Assembly: GCA_950097015.1 (NCBI GenBank) | Contig: CATNEN010000031.1 | Location: forward strand, 1,116,001-1,180,000 | Length of the DNA: 64,000 nucleotides | Source: Macrostomum hystrix | Taxonomy: Eukaryota > Platyhelminthes > Macrostomidae | Reading direction: 5' to 3' | In this document: piece by piece, positions 1 to 11,822 of the stretch | Layout: each line of letters starts with the position of its first letter | How positions within the stretch are numbered: the first letter of the stretch is position 1 | Translations under genes and position numbers: made by a program | Notes under the pieces: generated by a model | What the model was told of the DNA's origin: nothing | The model's input: only the letters and a program-made list of their open reading frames with translations | Database searches by the model: none

Positions 1-245
1 GGCTGAGATGCAGGTAAAGCTTAGTGGGAAATCACTACACACCGATTTAGGTCGGGGCAGATCCAGAACGGCGAATCCGCGCTTAAAATCGTTAAAGCTC
101 AGCAGCGCACTGTGGCCGGCGAAGTTCTGTAAAAAGGAAATATTGCAAAATGCATACGAGCATATAAGTACGTATATATCGAACTCGTTTAAGCGAAGCA
201 AATAATCAATAATCAATAATATCCGTTCTGGAGACCCACTCGAAA

Positions 246-510
246 GAGGCCACGGGAGATAACAGCGGACTATTATTAAAGAGGCCTTGGGAGATAACAG
301 CGGACCGTTATTAAAGAGGCTATGGGAGATAACAGCGGACCATCTTCAAAGAGGCCATGGGAGATAACAGCGGACTATTATTAAAGAGGCCTTGGGAGAT
401 AACAGCGGACCGTTATTAAAGAGGCTATGGGAGATAACAGCGGACCATCTTCAAAGAGGCCATGGGAGATAACAGCGGACCATCATTAAAGAGGCCTTGG
501 AAGATAACAC
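246..510. repeat. 35-bp minisatellite in TPCN2 intron 6
   Basis: About eight tandem units of 35 bp built on gaggccatgggagataacag. The variants cycle ccttgg / ctatgg / ccatgg, which gives a three-unit higher-order period of about 105 bp. The array lies between exon 6 and the inferred next exon beyond the left edge. Confidence 0.9.
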
Positions 511-571
511 AGACTAGGCCGTACAGCCGCTATTGTCCGCTGGCTAGCACAAAGAAGCATCAAAATGGCAC

Positions 572-3500
572 CTCTCTGAGAATGGCGAGTCGCCACTCGG
601 GCAGTCGAAGACGGTCAAGCAGGGCCACGACGCAGACCAGTGGGACAGTGGCAAAATCTGGACGCTCGCATAGCAACCGTTGTTTACGCCTCAGTAGCTG
701 CTTCAGTCTTTTAGACTTGTCGAAACTGCAACAGCAGTGCAACGCCTGAAATGCGGCCAGCACGCCAAGGCGACGCCGAAAAAGGCGCGTCTGCATCGAG
801 CCGGTGAGGTAACCACGAAACTGGTTGTAGAACACTGCGGTCAGCATGTTCATAAAGCAGAACAGGCCAATGAACAGGTAGACCATGAAGAATACAGAAT
901 AGAGCCGGTTGAAATTGTACGACCTCATGGTGACGTCTGGATTGTTTGCCGTAGTTAGCAGGACCAGCATGTTGAACAGAGCCTGTGGAAAGCTGCTGAA
1001 CTCGTTGCCCATTTCAACCTGTGCGATTAAACAGTGAGACTATGTCAAATGGGTCAAGGGTCAGAGAATTAAACGAGGAACAGAGAAGGTCAGAGAAGGA
1101 ACAGAGAAGGTCAAATGACGAACAGAAAGAACAAGGAACAGGGAAGGTCAGAAGAGGAACATTGAAGGTCAAATAAGGAACAGAGGTCGAATTGGTAGGA
1201 AAGCTTTTGATTCAACTAACCAAAGCGGTGCTATTGTTCCCAGTAGCATTTGTTTCTCCGGCCTCTTCAACGCGCATATCAAGCGCCAAATCGATTGGCT
1301 GAATAATACACATTGCAATCAATGTGAAGATGAACAAGTAGACAGCTATAAGGATTAGGACTCTGTGGGGAAAGATTAGAAAATTATAGCTAATAAATAA
1401 GCAAGCAAGCAAATTAAGCAGGTAAGAATTGCATAGGATGGGATGGGTACTCACGTGAGCACCTGTGGCACAGTTCTGTGCAAACACTTAATAGTCTTCT
1501 TCATCAGCGAAGAATGCTGCACAAGAAAGAACGGCCGAAGCGCCCGGTGCACGTGAAAGAAGCCGCTGCAGCCGGATGCCACAAAAGCCACAGACATTGT
1601 GGCCGACAGGCTCAATATAATAAAGTAGGCTATTAACCAGGGCTGTTTGAGCACATCCTGCTCAGACTGAAGAAGCACCGACTGGAATTGAAGTTAGGTT
1701 TGCCGGTAGATCTCGGTGAATTAAAAAAAAATTTTTAATTCTGGCGAAATGACAAAAAATAACGGGAGATCCTGATAAGAATCACGGGAAATCTCACTAA
1801 GAAGTCCTATTCAGAATCACGGAAAAATCTTATTGAGAATCACGGGAAATCCTACTAAGAATCACAGGAAATCCTACTGAGAATCACGGGAAATCCAACT
1901 GAAAATCACGGGAAATCCAACTGAGAATCACGGGAAATCCAACTGAAAATCACGGGAAATCCAACTGAAAATCACGGGAAATCCAACTGAGAATCACGGA
2001 GAATTCTTACTAAGAATCATGGGAAATCCTACTGAGAATCACGGAAAATTCTTACTAAGAATCATGGGAGATCCTACTGAAAATCACCGGAGATCCTACT
2101 GAAAATCACCGGAGATCCTACTGAAAATCAGGGGAAATCCAACTGAAAATCACGGGAGATCCTACTAAGAATCATGGGAAATCCTACTGCTACTGAGAAT
2201 CACCGGAGATCCTACTGCTACTGAGAATCACCGGAGATCCTACTGCTACTGAGAATCACCGGAGATCCCACTGAAAATCACGGGAAATCCAACATAAAAT
2301 CACGGGAAATCCAACATAAAATCACGGGAAATCCAACTGAGAATCATGGGAAATCCTACTGAGAATCACCGGAGATCCTACTGTAAAATCACGGGAAATC
2401 CAATTGAAAACCACGGCAAATCCTCCTAGAAAACCACGGGAAATCCTCCTAAAATATCACGGAAAATCCTTTAAAAGTACTAAAAATAAAAATATTGGGA
2501 AATCTGAAACTGTTTAGAAAAATTTCTGGAATTACGAAGCATCACACTTTGAATTTCAGAAAATCTCACTCACAATCAGACAGAGAAACTGAAAACTGAT
2601 GAATCTGGGGAAATCCCTGCAAGAATCTATACCATTTTTTACCCACAATGAGACAAAAGTCAATAATGCTACAGTTTAAATCCAGCTACTAATGTGTTGA
2701 GACTAACAGCTCATTCAGGTGAGAGTCAAATCACAGACAATAACGGCACCCACATACACACGCATATCTAACTGAAGTATACCTTGACAACGGCGTCAAC
2801 AAAGAACACGGCCAAGCAGATAAACTCAAGCATGGCGGGCACCCAGCATGGCACCTGATGGCGAAGGTGGGGCAAACTGTAGGCGGGACTGCTAATGTCA
2901 GCTGTGCCAGACAGGGAACTGCTGGGATACTCTATGATGGCCAGCAGGTGGATAACGGCGATGGCTGCGCCTACGGTCCTAAATGTCGCGGATAGTTATA
3001 TTGACAGATGTAGGTCACGAGTTCGAATTCAGGTGTTTAATTATGAGAATTGAGATTCAGTTATTCACTCACCACTGCCATACTGGTGAATAGTAGATTC
3101 TGTACAAGCGAAGCATGCGATAAGAGGCTCTGTGGAACACTGATCTGTAATGCACCGCGTCTTCTATGTACACGGCTGCCTGGCACATGGTGTCTTCGTC
3201 TGCAACAAACACAAGAAGCACTTTTAATTACTTTTATGCCTCTCTTATTTACCAAAGAGATGTATAATTAATAGGATCGAGACAACAGGTGATCTAAGTG
3301 AGGGAACAGGAAGATCATCTGGGAAGATGACTGCTCCACCTAATAATCCGGGAAGACGACTGCTCAACCCGATGATCCAGGAAGACGACTGCTCAAACCC
3401 ATGATCTGGGAAGACGACTGCTCAACCCTGTGGATCTGGGAAGATGACTGCTCAGCCCTGTGGATCTGGGAAGACGACTGCTCAGCCCTGTGGATCTGGG

Positions 3501-4489
3501 AAGACGACTGCTCAACCCTGTGGATCTGGGAAGATGACTGCTCAGCCCTGTGGATCTGGGAAGATGACTGCTCAGCCCTGTGGATCTGGGAAGCAGACTG
3601 CTCAGCCCTGTGGATCTGGGAAGATGACTGCTCAGCCCTGTGGATCTGGGAAGACGACTGCTCAGCCCTGTGGATCTGGGAAGACGACTGCTCAGCCCTG
3701 TGGATCTGGGAAGACGACTGCTCAGCCCTGTGGATCTGGGAAGACGACTGCTCAGCCCTGTGGATCTGGGAAGACGACTGCTCAGCCCTGTGGATCTGGG
3801 AAGATGACTGCTCAGCCCTGTGGATCTGGGAAGATGACTGCTCAGCCCTGTGGATCTGGGAAGACGACTGCTCAGCCCTGTGGATCTGGGAAGATGACTG
3901 CTCAGCCCTGTGGATCTGGGAAGACGACTGCTCAGCCCTGTGGATCTGGGAAGACGACTGCTCAGCCCTGTGGATCTGGGAAGACGACTGCTCAGCCCTG
4001 TGGATCTGGGAAGACGACTGCTCAGCCCTGTGGATCTGGGAAGACGACTGCTCAGCCCTGTGGATCTGGGAAGATGACTGCTCAGCCCTGTGGATCTGGG
4101 AAGATGACTGCTCAGCCCTGTGGATCTGGGAAGATGACTGCTCAGCCCTGTGGATCTGGGAAGATGACTGCTCAGCCCTGTGGATCTGGGAAGACGACTG
4201 CTCAACCCTGTGGATCTGGGAAGACGACTGCTCAGCCCTGTGGATCTGGGAAGATGACTGCTCAACCCTGTGGATCTGGGAAGATGACTGCTTGGATGAA
4301 GATGAGGTCCAGGGGATCCAGGAACCTACCAATGACAGAGGCATCGTCCATGTTGAAGGGCTCAACGCCGGGTTCAATCCAGGATCCAGGCGTTGACCAA
4401 TCATTGTTGCCATCAGCTTCGGGTACATCGGCGGCATCGTCAAGCTTCTGCTGGTCGTTATCAGCTGCGGCGGTGAGCAATGAGCTCAT
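572..4489 (-). CDS. TPCN2: Two-pore cation channel, TPC2-like (N-terminal part, runs off left edge)
   Basis: In animals TPC2 is an endolysosomal Na+/Ca2+ channel opened by PI(3,5)P2 and NAADP. Six coding exons join in phase: 4330-4489, 3073-3199, 2783-2978, 1455-1681, 1221-1362 and 572-1018 (433 codons). Exon 2 carries the pre-S1 IEDAxxYRS segment, exon 3 S1 with EYPSSS, and exon 4 the S4-S5 stretch LRPFFLVQHSSLMKKT. Exon 6 has the pore and filter LLTTANNPDV, S6, and NQFRGYL...LFRRRLG, which resembles vertebrate TPC2 more than TPC1. Only repeat domain I is present. On the minus strand a pyrimidine tract and CAG fall at the window edge, so the next exon probably begins at about position 2. The start is the first in-frame ATG, after TTG-containing leader. 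The exon-6 donor (GTGCCA) is weak, so that end is uncertain. Introns 1, 3 and 6 each hold a minisatellite. Confidence 0.9.
1790..2470. repeat. 20-bp minisatellite in TPCN2 intron 3
   Basis: Imperfect tandem array of gaatcacgggaaatccaact-type units with many substitutions and some longer units containing a ctactgctactg insertion. It fills most of the intron between exons 3 and 4. Confidence 0.85.
3310..4300. repeat. 30-bp minisatellite in TPCN2 intron 1
   Basis: About 33 units of 30 bp, containing tctgggaagacgactgctca and then gccctgtgga. Units differ mainly at gac/gat and gcc/aac. Because 30 is divisible by three, the array leaves long open frames in four frames on both strands; these are not genes, since exons 1 and 2 of the channel flank it and splice in phase around it. 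Confidence 0.95.
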
Positions 4490-4712
4490 GATTTTTGTCA
4501 GCAATTAATATGTAATCAATGGTCAGCGAACACAGCTGTCAATTATGCCTTGCCAACATCAAACTGGCTTCTGAAAAAACAGCTGAGAGTATGAAGTTAA
4601 AATGCTTTCTTTTTTTGGAACTGACCGGACGGACTATTTCACAAAGCTATACTTAATTATATGCCAAGTTTTGTATAATAATAATATACTATTTGATTAC
4701 ACCTATACCAAT

Positions 4713-4985
4713 TGGGCCAGATGTGCAGCCGACAGCACAGCCGCAGCTATTGCGCGGCGCATCTGTACGGCTGTACAGTCCATGGACTGGGGGGCGCTAC
4801 ACCCACACTTGACTACCCCAGCGAATGCTGGTACCCATTTAACAGCTGGGTGAACTGAAGCAATTCAGAGTTTTAAAGTGTCTTGCTAAAGGACAATACA
4901 ATTGTTCTAGTGGAGAGTAGACTCGAACCCCCGACCTTTAAGTCGTTAAGTCTGACGCTCTAACCACCAGGCTACTTACAACTCG
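4713..4985 (-). mobile_element. tRNA-derived SINE, family 1, copy a
   Basis: Read on the minus strand it begins with a tRNA-like head: A-box-like TAGCCTGGTGGTTAGAGCG and B-box-like GGGTTCGAGTC. A non-tRNA body follows, ending near the segment tgtacagtccatgg. The same body recurs near 55.5 kb next to another tRNA-like head. The acceptor stem does not pair, so this is a SINE and not a tRNA gene. Confidence 0.65.
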
Positions 4986-5320
4986 ATCCGAAAAAAAAAA
5001 ATAAAATAATTAAAACGGTGCGACACAATGTATCCAAAAAAAGTGCATCATTCATAGAATATGTTTATTAGGCTAAAAAAGCTGGTCAGTTTAGATTTGC
5101 TTTGTTAGGCAAGTTTTTCAGTGCGTGCGACTTACGGATGTGGCAAGTGCATCGGCAGGATTATCTCAGCATTACATCGTTTAAATTCTAAAAAAATAGC
5201 TACACCGTTTGTCAGTTTACATATTGAGACAATGAAAGCAGTTCGGGAAAGTGCTAATATGACCAAAATGCGGTTAGTAAAAATGCAATCGAAATAAAAT
5301 ATACTACTTTATTAAGCAGG
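4986..5320. other. AT-rich intergenic stretch
   Basis: No coding frame, RNA gene or repeat recognised between the SINE and the following 26-bp array. Confidence 0.5.
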
Positions 5321-5324
5321 TCTC

Positions 5325-6165
5325 ACCCTATGGATCTAAGAAGATATCTCAGCCTGAGAATCTGAGAGAAGTGCTGAGCTTGAGGATCTGCGGCAAGTGC
5401 TCAGCTTAAGGATCTGAGAGAAGTGCTCAGCTTAAGGATCCGAGAGAAGTGCTCAGCTTAAGGATCTAAGAGAAGCGCTCAGCTTAAGGATCTAAGAGAA
5501 GTGCTCAGCTTAAGGATCTGAGAGAAGTGCTCAGCTTAAGGATCTGAGAGAAGCGCTCAGCTTAAGGATCTAAGAGAAGTGCTGAGCTTGAGGATCTGAG
5601 AAAAGTGCTCAGCTTAAGGATCTAAGAGAAGCGCTCAGCTTAAGTATCTAAGAGAAGTGCTCAGCTTAAGGATCTAAGAGAAGTGCTCAGCTTAAGGATC
5701 TAAGAGAAGTGCTCAGCTTAAGGATCTAAGAGAAGTGCTCAGCTTAAGGATCTAAGAGAAGCGCTCAGCTTAAGGATCTAAGAGAAGCGCTCAGCTTAAG
5801 GATCTAAGAGAAGTGCTCAGCTTAAGGATCTGAGAGAAGTGCTCAGCCTGAGAATCTGAGAGAAGTGCTGAGCTTGAGGATCTGAGAAAAGTGCTCAGCT
5901 TAAGGATCTGACAGAAGTGCTCAGCTTAAGGATCTAAGAGAAGTGCTCAGCTTAAGGATCTAAGAGAAGTGCTCAGCTTAAGGATCTAAGAGAAGTGCTC
6001 AGCTTAAGGATCTAAGAGAAGCGCTCAGCTTAAGGATCTAAGAGAAGCGCTCAGCTTAAGGATCTGAGAGAAGTGCTCAGCCTGAGAATCTGAGAGAAGT
6101 GCTGAGCTTGAGGATCTGAGAAAAGTGCTCAGCTTAAGGATCTGACAGAAGTGCTCAGCCTGAGT
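5325..6165. repeat. 26-bp minisatellite
   Basis: About 32 units of 26 bp containing gtgctcagcttaaggatcta. A longer-range pattern is visible: the variant run cagcctgagaatctgagag ... gagcttgaggatctgag recurs near 5345, 5845 and 6080, suggesting block duplication. Confidence 0.92.
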
Positions 6166-6179
6166 ATATGTGCCTTGGG

Positions 6180-6750
6180 GGAGCTAGGATGGAGATATAG
6201 GTTGGCTACTACCAAATTAACAAGAAAAAAGTTCAGTGTGCTTTGCTTAACAATCCAGTACATGAAAATGTCATCAATATTGCTACAGAGTAGTAAAATC
6301 AGCTAAATACGAGCGTTTAATAAAGTAGTGTTTTTTTGTAAATTGACCTCAATAGATAAATAAATTCGCGCATTTTCTCACATGGATTCTACATGGATAC
6401 CATAGTTAATGTGTACACAGAAAAGAGAGTATTTATCAAAAGCAGCGACGAAAAGCTTTAAAAAATAATATGTAACTACAAATATTTTTTGTATTTGGCT
6501 GAATCTAATACTAATATTTAATAGTTAGTTCAATCCGACAATTGCCTGTAATTATAAATTAATATTTAATTGTTTCCGTACTTTTGTCATTACGCATGTT
6601 AATGTGATAATAACACTGTTAAGAAAATGAGGAGAATGTTACTGGCGTTCTTATATAAAAATTTTATTATTTATTAATAATTTTCCTGTGGGAAGTTTTC
6701 ATACAGGTTAATTTGTTATCTAAACAGTTATATTTGCACTGCAGAACAAG
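6180..6750. other. AT-rich intergenic stretch
   Basis: Strongly AT-rich with frequent stops on all frames; no gene, tRNA or repeat recognised. Confidence 0.5.
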
Positions 6751-6756
6751 CCTTAA

Positions 6757-7135
6757 CTAGCAGACCAATTATCTGGCAGGTTAATTATCTACCAGACCAA
6801 TTATCTGGCAGGTGAATTATCTGGCAGACCAATTATCTGGCAGGTTAATTATCTACCAGACCATTTATCTGGCAGACCAATTATCTGGCAGACCAATTAT
6901 CTGGCAGACCAATTATCTGGCAGGTGAATTATCTGGCAGACCAATTATCTGGCAGGTTAATTATCTACCAGACCAATTATCTAGCAGGTGAATTATCTGG
7001 CAGACCAATTATCTGGCAGGTTAATTATCTACCAGACCATTTATCTGGCAGACCAATTATCTGGCAGACCAATTATATGACAAACCAATTATCTGGCAGG
7101 TGAATTATCTGGCAGACCAATTATCTGGCAGGTTA
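6757..7135. repeat. 16-bp minisatellite
   Basis: Tandem units of accaattatctggcag (16 bp), alternating with gttaattatctaccag-type variants. It lies downstream of the FBXW9-like stop codon. Confidence 0.9.
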
Positions 7136-7352
7136 ACTGTCCAACAGGTAACTTTTGGACTCAATTGGATGTTTAACTCAATAAAGATATTAAACAGTTA
7201 GATTATCCTGAAGGTTGGTTATCTACAAGTGAAATTATCCTGAAGTTAAATATTATCCCGCATGTAAAATTAACTACTTAGTGATTCTATTTGCAGCCAA
7301 ACATTTTTCACTGGCAATAGTCGGAGCACAAATCGAGTACAGATCACTCAGG

Positions 7353-7571
7353 TTAATCACGCCACCAGAACTGCAAATCGCCGTCTAGGGAACCAGTGGC
7401 CACAACTTCGTCACGGCAGCTGACTGAGACGGCATCGGGCCAGCTAGCCAGCGGTCTAGGCGGCAGGGTGGCCAAATAGGCCAGCATTGGCTGCTTCTCC
7501 CGGCAAACTAGCAGTGCACCCCCGGGCGCGTCCAAGCAGGTAACTTTATTGCAAACCCCAATCTGTTGTTG

Positions 7572-7613
<42 letters not shown>

Positions 7614-9583
7614 TTGTTGTTGAAAGTCACTGATGGACTCCGCAGCGTCCAGATCGGCAGCCAGACCGCTGGCATCAAACAGGCGACACTGTCGTTTGCA
7701 CCAATTGAAGCAGCGAATACCGCCGTGCTGAACAGCGCCCCATATCGGGACAATGTCCTCGCTGAAGTTGTCAGCGCCGGCGAAGCTCAGCTGCTGCTGG
7801 GCCACGCAGCGAAGGTAGCGAGAACGACCCAGGCTAAACTGCTGCACAGGCTGGCCAAGATTGGCGCGAAGGTCCGTCACGCAGACATTCGTGTCTTCGC
7901 CTATAGAAGGATAATAGGAGAGGCTGGTGCTATTTAGGATGTTTATAAGAAATGTGCAAACTTTTACACTTTCTCAGATGACCTCCATTTGAGGTAGCTT
8001 ATTACCTCTGACCTACATACATTTGTGGGGTAATTTACAGCATAACTACACCTGACCTACATACCTTTCAGGGGTATTTTACTACCTCTGACCTACATAC
8101 CATTGAGGGGCAATTTACAACACCTGACCTACATACCTACATAAATTTGAGGGGTAATTTACTATCTCTGACCACTGACAGGTGATTTATGACCCCCGAC
8201 CTTAGATAACGTCATTTGGTGATTTATGCCTAGCAAAATTGTAAGGTTAACAAAAAACAATGAACTAGTTAGACAAGCCGCACCAGCCGTGAGCAGATGA
8301 TGCTCGGACAGGGGCAGCACACAGAGCACAGGCCGCGAGCTGTGCGCAGTGACTCGTCGCCTGGTGTCGCGAATGTCTCTGCAGTCCAGCACGTAGGCGC
8401 TGTGATCGAAGCAGCCGGCAACGGCGAGATTCTTGCTTAGCCAGGCAGTACACAGCACCGGACTGCCTAGCATGACAGCGTCGGCCATCTGGGCTGGGTG
8501 CAAGGCGAAGCGGCGAAGCACCCGGTCCCAGCAGCCGGTGAGGACAGAGTCCTCCTGGGCGGCCACTGTCCAGATCCAGCCGCGATGGTGCTGACGATCG
8601 CGATAGGCGAAACACTCGGCATCGGCGGCGCCGGAACGGATGCCGTGGAGCGACACCAGACCGAAGGTCTGCGCGATAGCAGCAATAAATTAGCGCATTA
8701 AGGTACCCTGTATTTAGCCTTCTTCCCTGAAGTTTCACACTTCCCTGAAGTTTCACACTTCCCTGACGTTTCACTACCCTGAAGTTTCACTTCCCTGAAG
8801 TTTCACACTTCCCTGAAGTTTCACACTTCCCTGAAGTTTCACACTTCCCTGAAGTTTCACACTTCCCTGAAGTTTCACACTTCCCTGAAGTTTCACACTT
8901 CCCTGAAGTTTCACACTTCCCTGAAGTTTCACACTTCCCTGAAGTTTCACTTCCCTGAAGTTTTACCTCCCTAAAGAGTCCTGACAATTCCTCCTATTCT
9001 AAAAGTACAAAGGCAGGCCCACCTGATCGCGGGAGCCGACAGCGGCCAGTTCGCAGCCGCGCGGCAGCAGCTGCAGAGCGTCGATGCACAGCCCTATGCC
9101 GTACGGCAGTCGCCTTCGCTTGGCGTTGTCGAAATGGCCAAATCTGGACACGGCTGTCTCCAGCGCCGCGCATCGTCTGCGCCAGCGGTGTCCGGCGAGG
9201 TCATCGTCCTCCTCCTCCTCCTCCACCACAGGCACGCGGGCGCCGTTGTCAATGTCAACACTGGGAACTGACTCGGCAGAGCTCAGCACTAGCTCGTCTG
9301 GCAGGCGATGACGTCGAGGCATTATCCGGCCGGTTTCGGCTTTGCCGACCATTTCGACATCGCCAGCGTCCAGGTTGACGCCGTCAACAATGCGGCAATG
9401 AAGCAGACTGCGGGTTCGCATCTGCCAGAATATGCGACTAGCCAGCAGCTGGTGCAGGTGGCGACAGCTAGAGGCCAGGCTAGCCACGGAGCGGCAGTCC
9501 AGGTGGCTGCAGATGCGTTCCACCAGCTCAACTGGTAGGAGAGCCAACTGAGCTAGCTGACCATCCGTTGGCAGGTGTGTCAT
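7353..9583 (-). CDS. FBXW9: F-box and WD-repeat protein, FBXW9-like
   Basis: F-box/WD proteins act as substrate adaptors of SCF ubiquitin ligases: the F-box binds SKP1 and the propeller binds the target. Exons 9023-9583, 8284-8668 and 7353-7900 splice in phase to 497 aa. The start is ATG at 9583 (MTHLPTDG). Residues about 12-58 form the F-box (LPVELVERICSHLDCRSVAS), followed by an acidic run near residue 120 (VVEEEEEDDD). WD-like blades include SVLTGCWDRVLRRF and the last one, VATGSLDGDLQFWW. A polyglutamine run of about 19 lies in the last third, in a predicted blade-to-blade loop. The exon-2 donor GTGCGG is non-ideal but keeps phase. Family membership as F-box/WD is firm; the FBXW9 orthology is inferred from overall layout. 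Confidence 0.82.
7566..7622 (-). repeat. CAG/CAA polyglutamine tract in the FBXW9-like exon 3
   Basis: On the minus strand a run of CAA and CAG codons encodes about 19 glutamines. The middle is a pure run of nine to ten CAG codons and the flanks are CAA. Confidence 0.95.
7975..8200. repeat. Degenerate ~38-bp repeat in FBXW9-like intron 2
   Basis: Five to six imperfect copies of a unit containing ctgacctacatacc and ttgaggggtaatttac. Together they fill most of the 383-bp intron between exons 2 and 3. Confidence 0.8.
8723..8975. repeat. 18-bp minisatellite in FBXW9-like intron 1
   Basis: Tandem cttccctgaagtttcaca units. A shorter relative of the same motif forms a separate array near 11.6 kb. 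Confidence 0.92.
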
Positions 9584-9711
9584 TGCTTACCTGTGTGTAG
9601 CAGAGGCTGTAACACTGCTGCAATAATTTATTTTCAGATTTTAATTGAGAATATTTTTTCTACTCTAGAGTGTGCTCAAATTCTATGGCTAAAATTGTAG
9701 ATAGCTTTGAA

Positions 9712-11237
9712 CAAGGACTTCGATATAATAGCATCTGGACTGGAAACGAGAAATAAATTTCACAAATATTTTACCACATGAGGCCAATGTTTAGCTGAGC
9801 ACAGCGGCTCTCCAGAGAAACATATCTACTTAAGCCGTCACACATCTCAAAGCGCCTACATTCCAGGCATGCACATTGAATTTGGTGGAAATCCTATGTT
9901 GTGGAGAAAACTGGAGTCTACTTTTCTCGGAGAAGCATTTCCAATTGATTTCAATGGCGTTTCAAATTGGCATTCCATCGGTCTCTTAGCTGTTCACCAT
10001 AGACACTTGTTCCAGAACTGCCACGACTTATGGCCACGTAGTGGCCATATTTGAACCAATTTGAATTGAATCAGATTTCCTAGTTGTTTCATTTCATACT
10101 CAACGCAGTTTCCTCAGTTTTCTTTGCCAAGGATTTCTGCGCCATGAAAGCATATCCTTCACTGTGGTGAACACGTGTTCCGCATTCGGTTGCAAGAGCA
10201 GCTTCGCTAATAGTTCAACGCCGGATGTCCGGAGCCAACTACTTCATTTCTGCAAGGCAGCTGACTGAAAACAGTCGCAAAATTGCTGCGATCAGTCTGC
10301 CGAAGTTTTCTCTGCTGTCACTGGCCGATATTGACAATGTCATTGAGTCAATCTGCGCCAAGGATCAGCGCGTGAAGGAACTGGCGCGAGAGTTTGCAAG
10401 CAAGATGGAGATGAATATCCAGCTATTGAGCACTGCACCGTCATCTACTATATAAGTGGAGCAGTCGCTAAGAAATTCGTGCAAAGGAAGCGCGGGTGCG
10501 CATCTTGCCGCGAACTTCTGCTTGGCTCTGACGATCTGCCGCCTCTTGAGACTGATGGCGGGATTCAGGCCACAGCCATCGTCTTCTTGGAGGAGATCAA
10601 CCGGGGTGGCCTGTCCAAGCCGTCTGATATCGCTTTTGGGCTGGCCAGACACTGCTGGCAGGTGTTCGAGGAGATCCGGCAGAGCAATGAACTGCGCAGA
10701 CGGCTGCATGCATGCAGCTGTTCTGTCACATTGTCGATGAGATGATGGATGACAGCAACTATCTGGAACATTTCATGGGTCAGACGATGTGCACGGATGG
10801 CCATGATGTGAAAGAAGGAATCGTCTGTGCATTTTTCAACTGCATGATCAAAAATCTAGTCAAGGATGTTTCGGTTGGTGGAGCCGGGGCTCGAAGTAAG
10901 CGAAAGTCGGCCAAACTTTCCGTGCAAGTACAGACAAGTAACTTTCATTTGATGCCAATATGACCTCTGTAAACACTCTTCTGCAAGTTCTACGTTAACA
11001 TTGCCTACGTGTTTTGTTTGTTACCGATTGTTTGAAGCACACCTGCATATGCGTTAATCCATTTGAATTTGCGTTGTTGGTTCAAGGTATTTCCGATCTT
11101 GCATTTCCCAATTTGACAGATTCCATAGAAATCAGGGGAAAACTGGCCTCATGAGGTAATGGATATTTCTTGCTTCCAGTCTATTTTCCAGTCTATGCTT
11201 CCAGTCCAGTCCAGATGCTATTTTATATAAGTCCTTG
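9712..11237 (+). mobile_element. P-superfamily-like DNA transposon, degenerate
   Basis: The element begins CAAGGACTT and ends with the exact reverse complement AAGTCCTTG. Inverted similarity continues inward: atagcatctggactgg is matched near 11205-11220, and accacatgaggcc near 9772 is matched by ggcctcatgaggt near 11146. The right arm has an extra run of ccagtc repeats. Flanks carry an 8-bp duplication with one mismatch, gctttgaa (9704-9711) and gttttgaa (11238-11245). The internal coding remnant resembles the C-terminal part of P-element/THAP9 transposases. An 8-bp duplication fits the P superfamily but also hAT. Confidence 0.75.
10225..10963 (+). pseudogene. P-element-type transposase remnant
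   Basis: Three overlapping frame blocks (about 10225-10440, 10440-10745 and 10712-10963) carry a continuous transposase-like signal, implying at least two frameshifts. Recognisable pieces are YISGAVAKKF followed by a CxxC (CASC), FLEEINRGGLSKPSDIAF, and a distal HDVKEGIVCAFFNCMIKNL. This order (YISGxVAKK, CxxC, NRGGLxxPS) is typical of the C-terminal region of P-element/THAP9-like transposases. No N-terminal THAP finger or complete catalytic core is visible, so it cannot encode an active enzyme. It lies inside the inverted-repeat element. Confidence 0.65.
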
Positions 11238-11555
11238 GTTTTGAAGAATAAAAAAAATGAAAAAACAAGTATTCACTGATGGGCAGTAAGTCCTGCCAAA
11301 TTTATTAAAGCCATTTTTACACAACGAAGCATTAAGAATAGTTGAATAAAGATGAATAATGCATTAATTAGCAAGTAAAACAGGAGTAGCCAATCTGACA
11401 ATACAAAAGTTTGACAGCCCAACTTTATTAGTTGAAATACAAAGCTAATTATTTATTTTTCCGGTCGTCGCGTAGACAGTATTGGGCAAAAATGCAAGCT
11501 TTAAAAGGCAAACAAATAATTTATAAATATAGAATAAGAATAATTAAAGAATCCC
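11238..11555. other. AT-rich spacer after the P-like element
   Basis: Nothing coding recognised between the transposon and the next minisatellite. Confidence 0.5.
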
Positions 11556-11559
11556 TAAA

Positions 11560-11705
11560 GTATCACTTCCCTGAAGTTCTACTTCCTGAACTTTCACTTC
11601 CCTGAAGTTTCACTTCCCCGAAGTTTCACTTCCCCGAAGTTTCACTTCCCCGAAGTTTCACTTCCCCGAAGTTTCACTTCCCCGAAGTTTCACTTCCCTG
11701 AAATT
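11560..11705. repeat. 16-bp minisatellite related to the FBXW9-like intron array
   Basis: About nine units of cttccccgaagtttca. It is the same core as the 18-bp array at 8723-8975, lacking two bases, and lies just downstream of the CLP1 stop. Confidence 0.9.
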
Positions 11706-11822
11706 CCATATCTATTTTAATCCCGGTATTTGATCATAGCATACATAAACGTAATAGTCATTGTACCCGTCGCACTGCCCTTGTCACACCGGAAACAACA
11801 GCTTTCTTAGAAACAAACTTGG

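Noticed and set aside
3364-4508. Four long open frames (290-359 aa) with ten-residue repeats
   Set aside because: They are frames of a 30-bp intronic minisatellite; flanking TPCN2 exons splice in phase around it.
4910-4985. tRNA gene on the minus strand
   Set aside because: A and B boxes are present but the acceptor stem does not pair and a SINE body follows.
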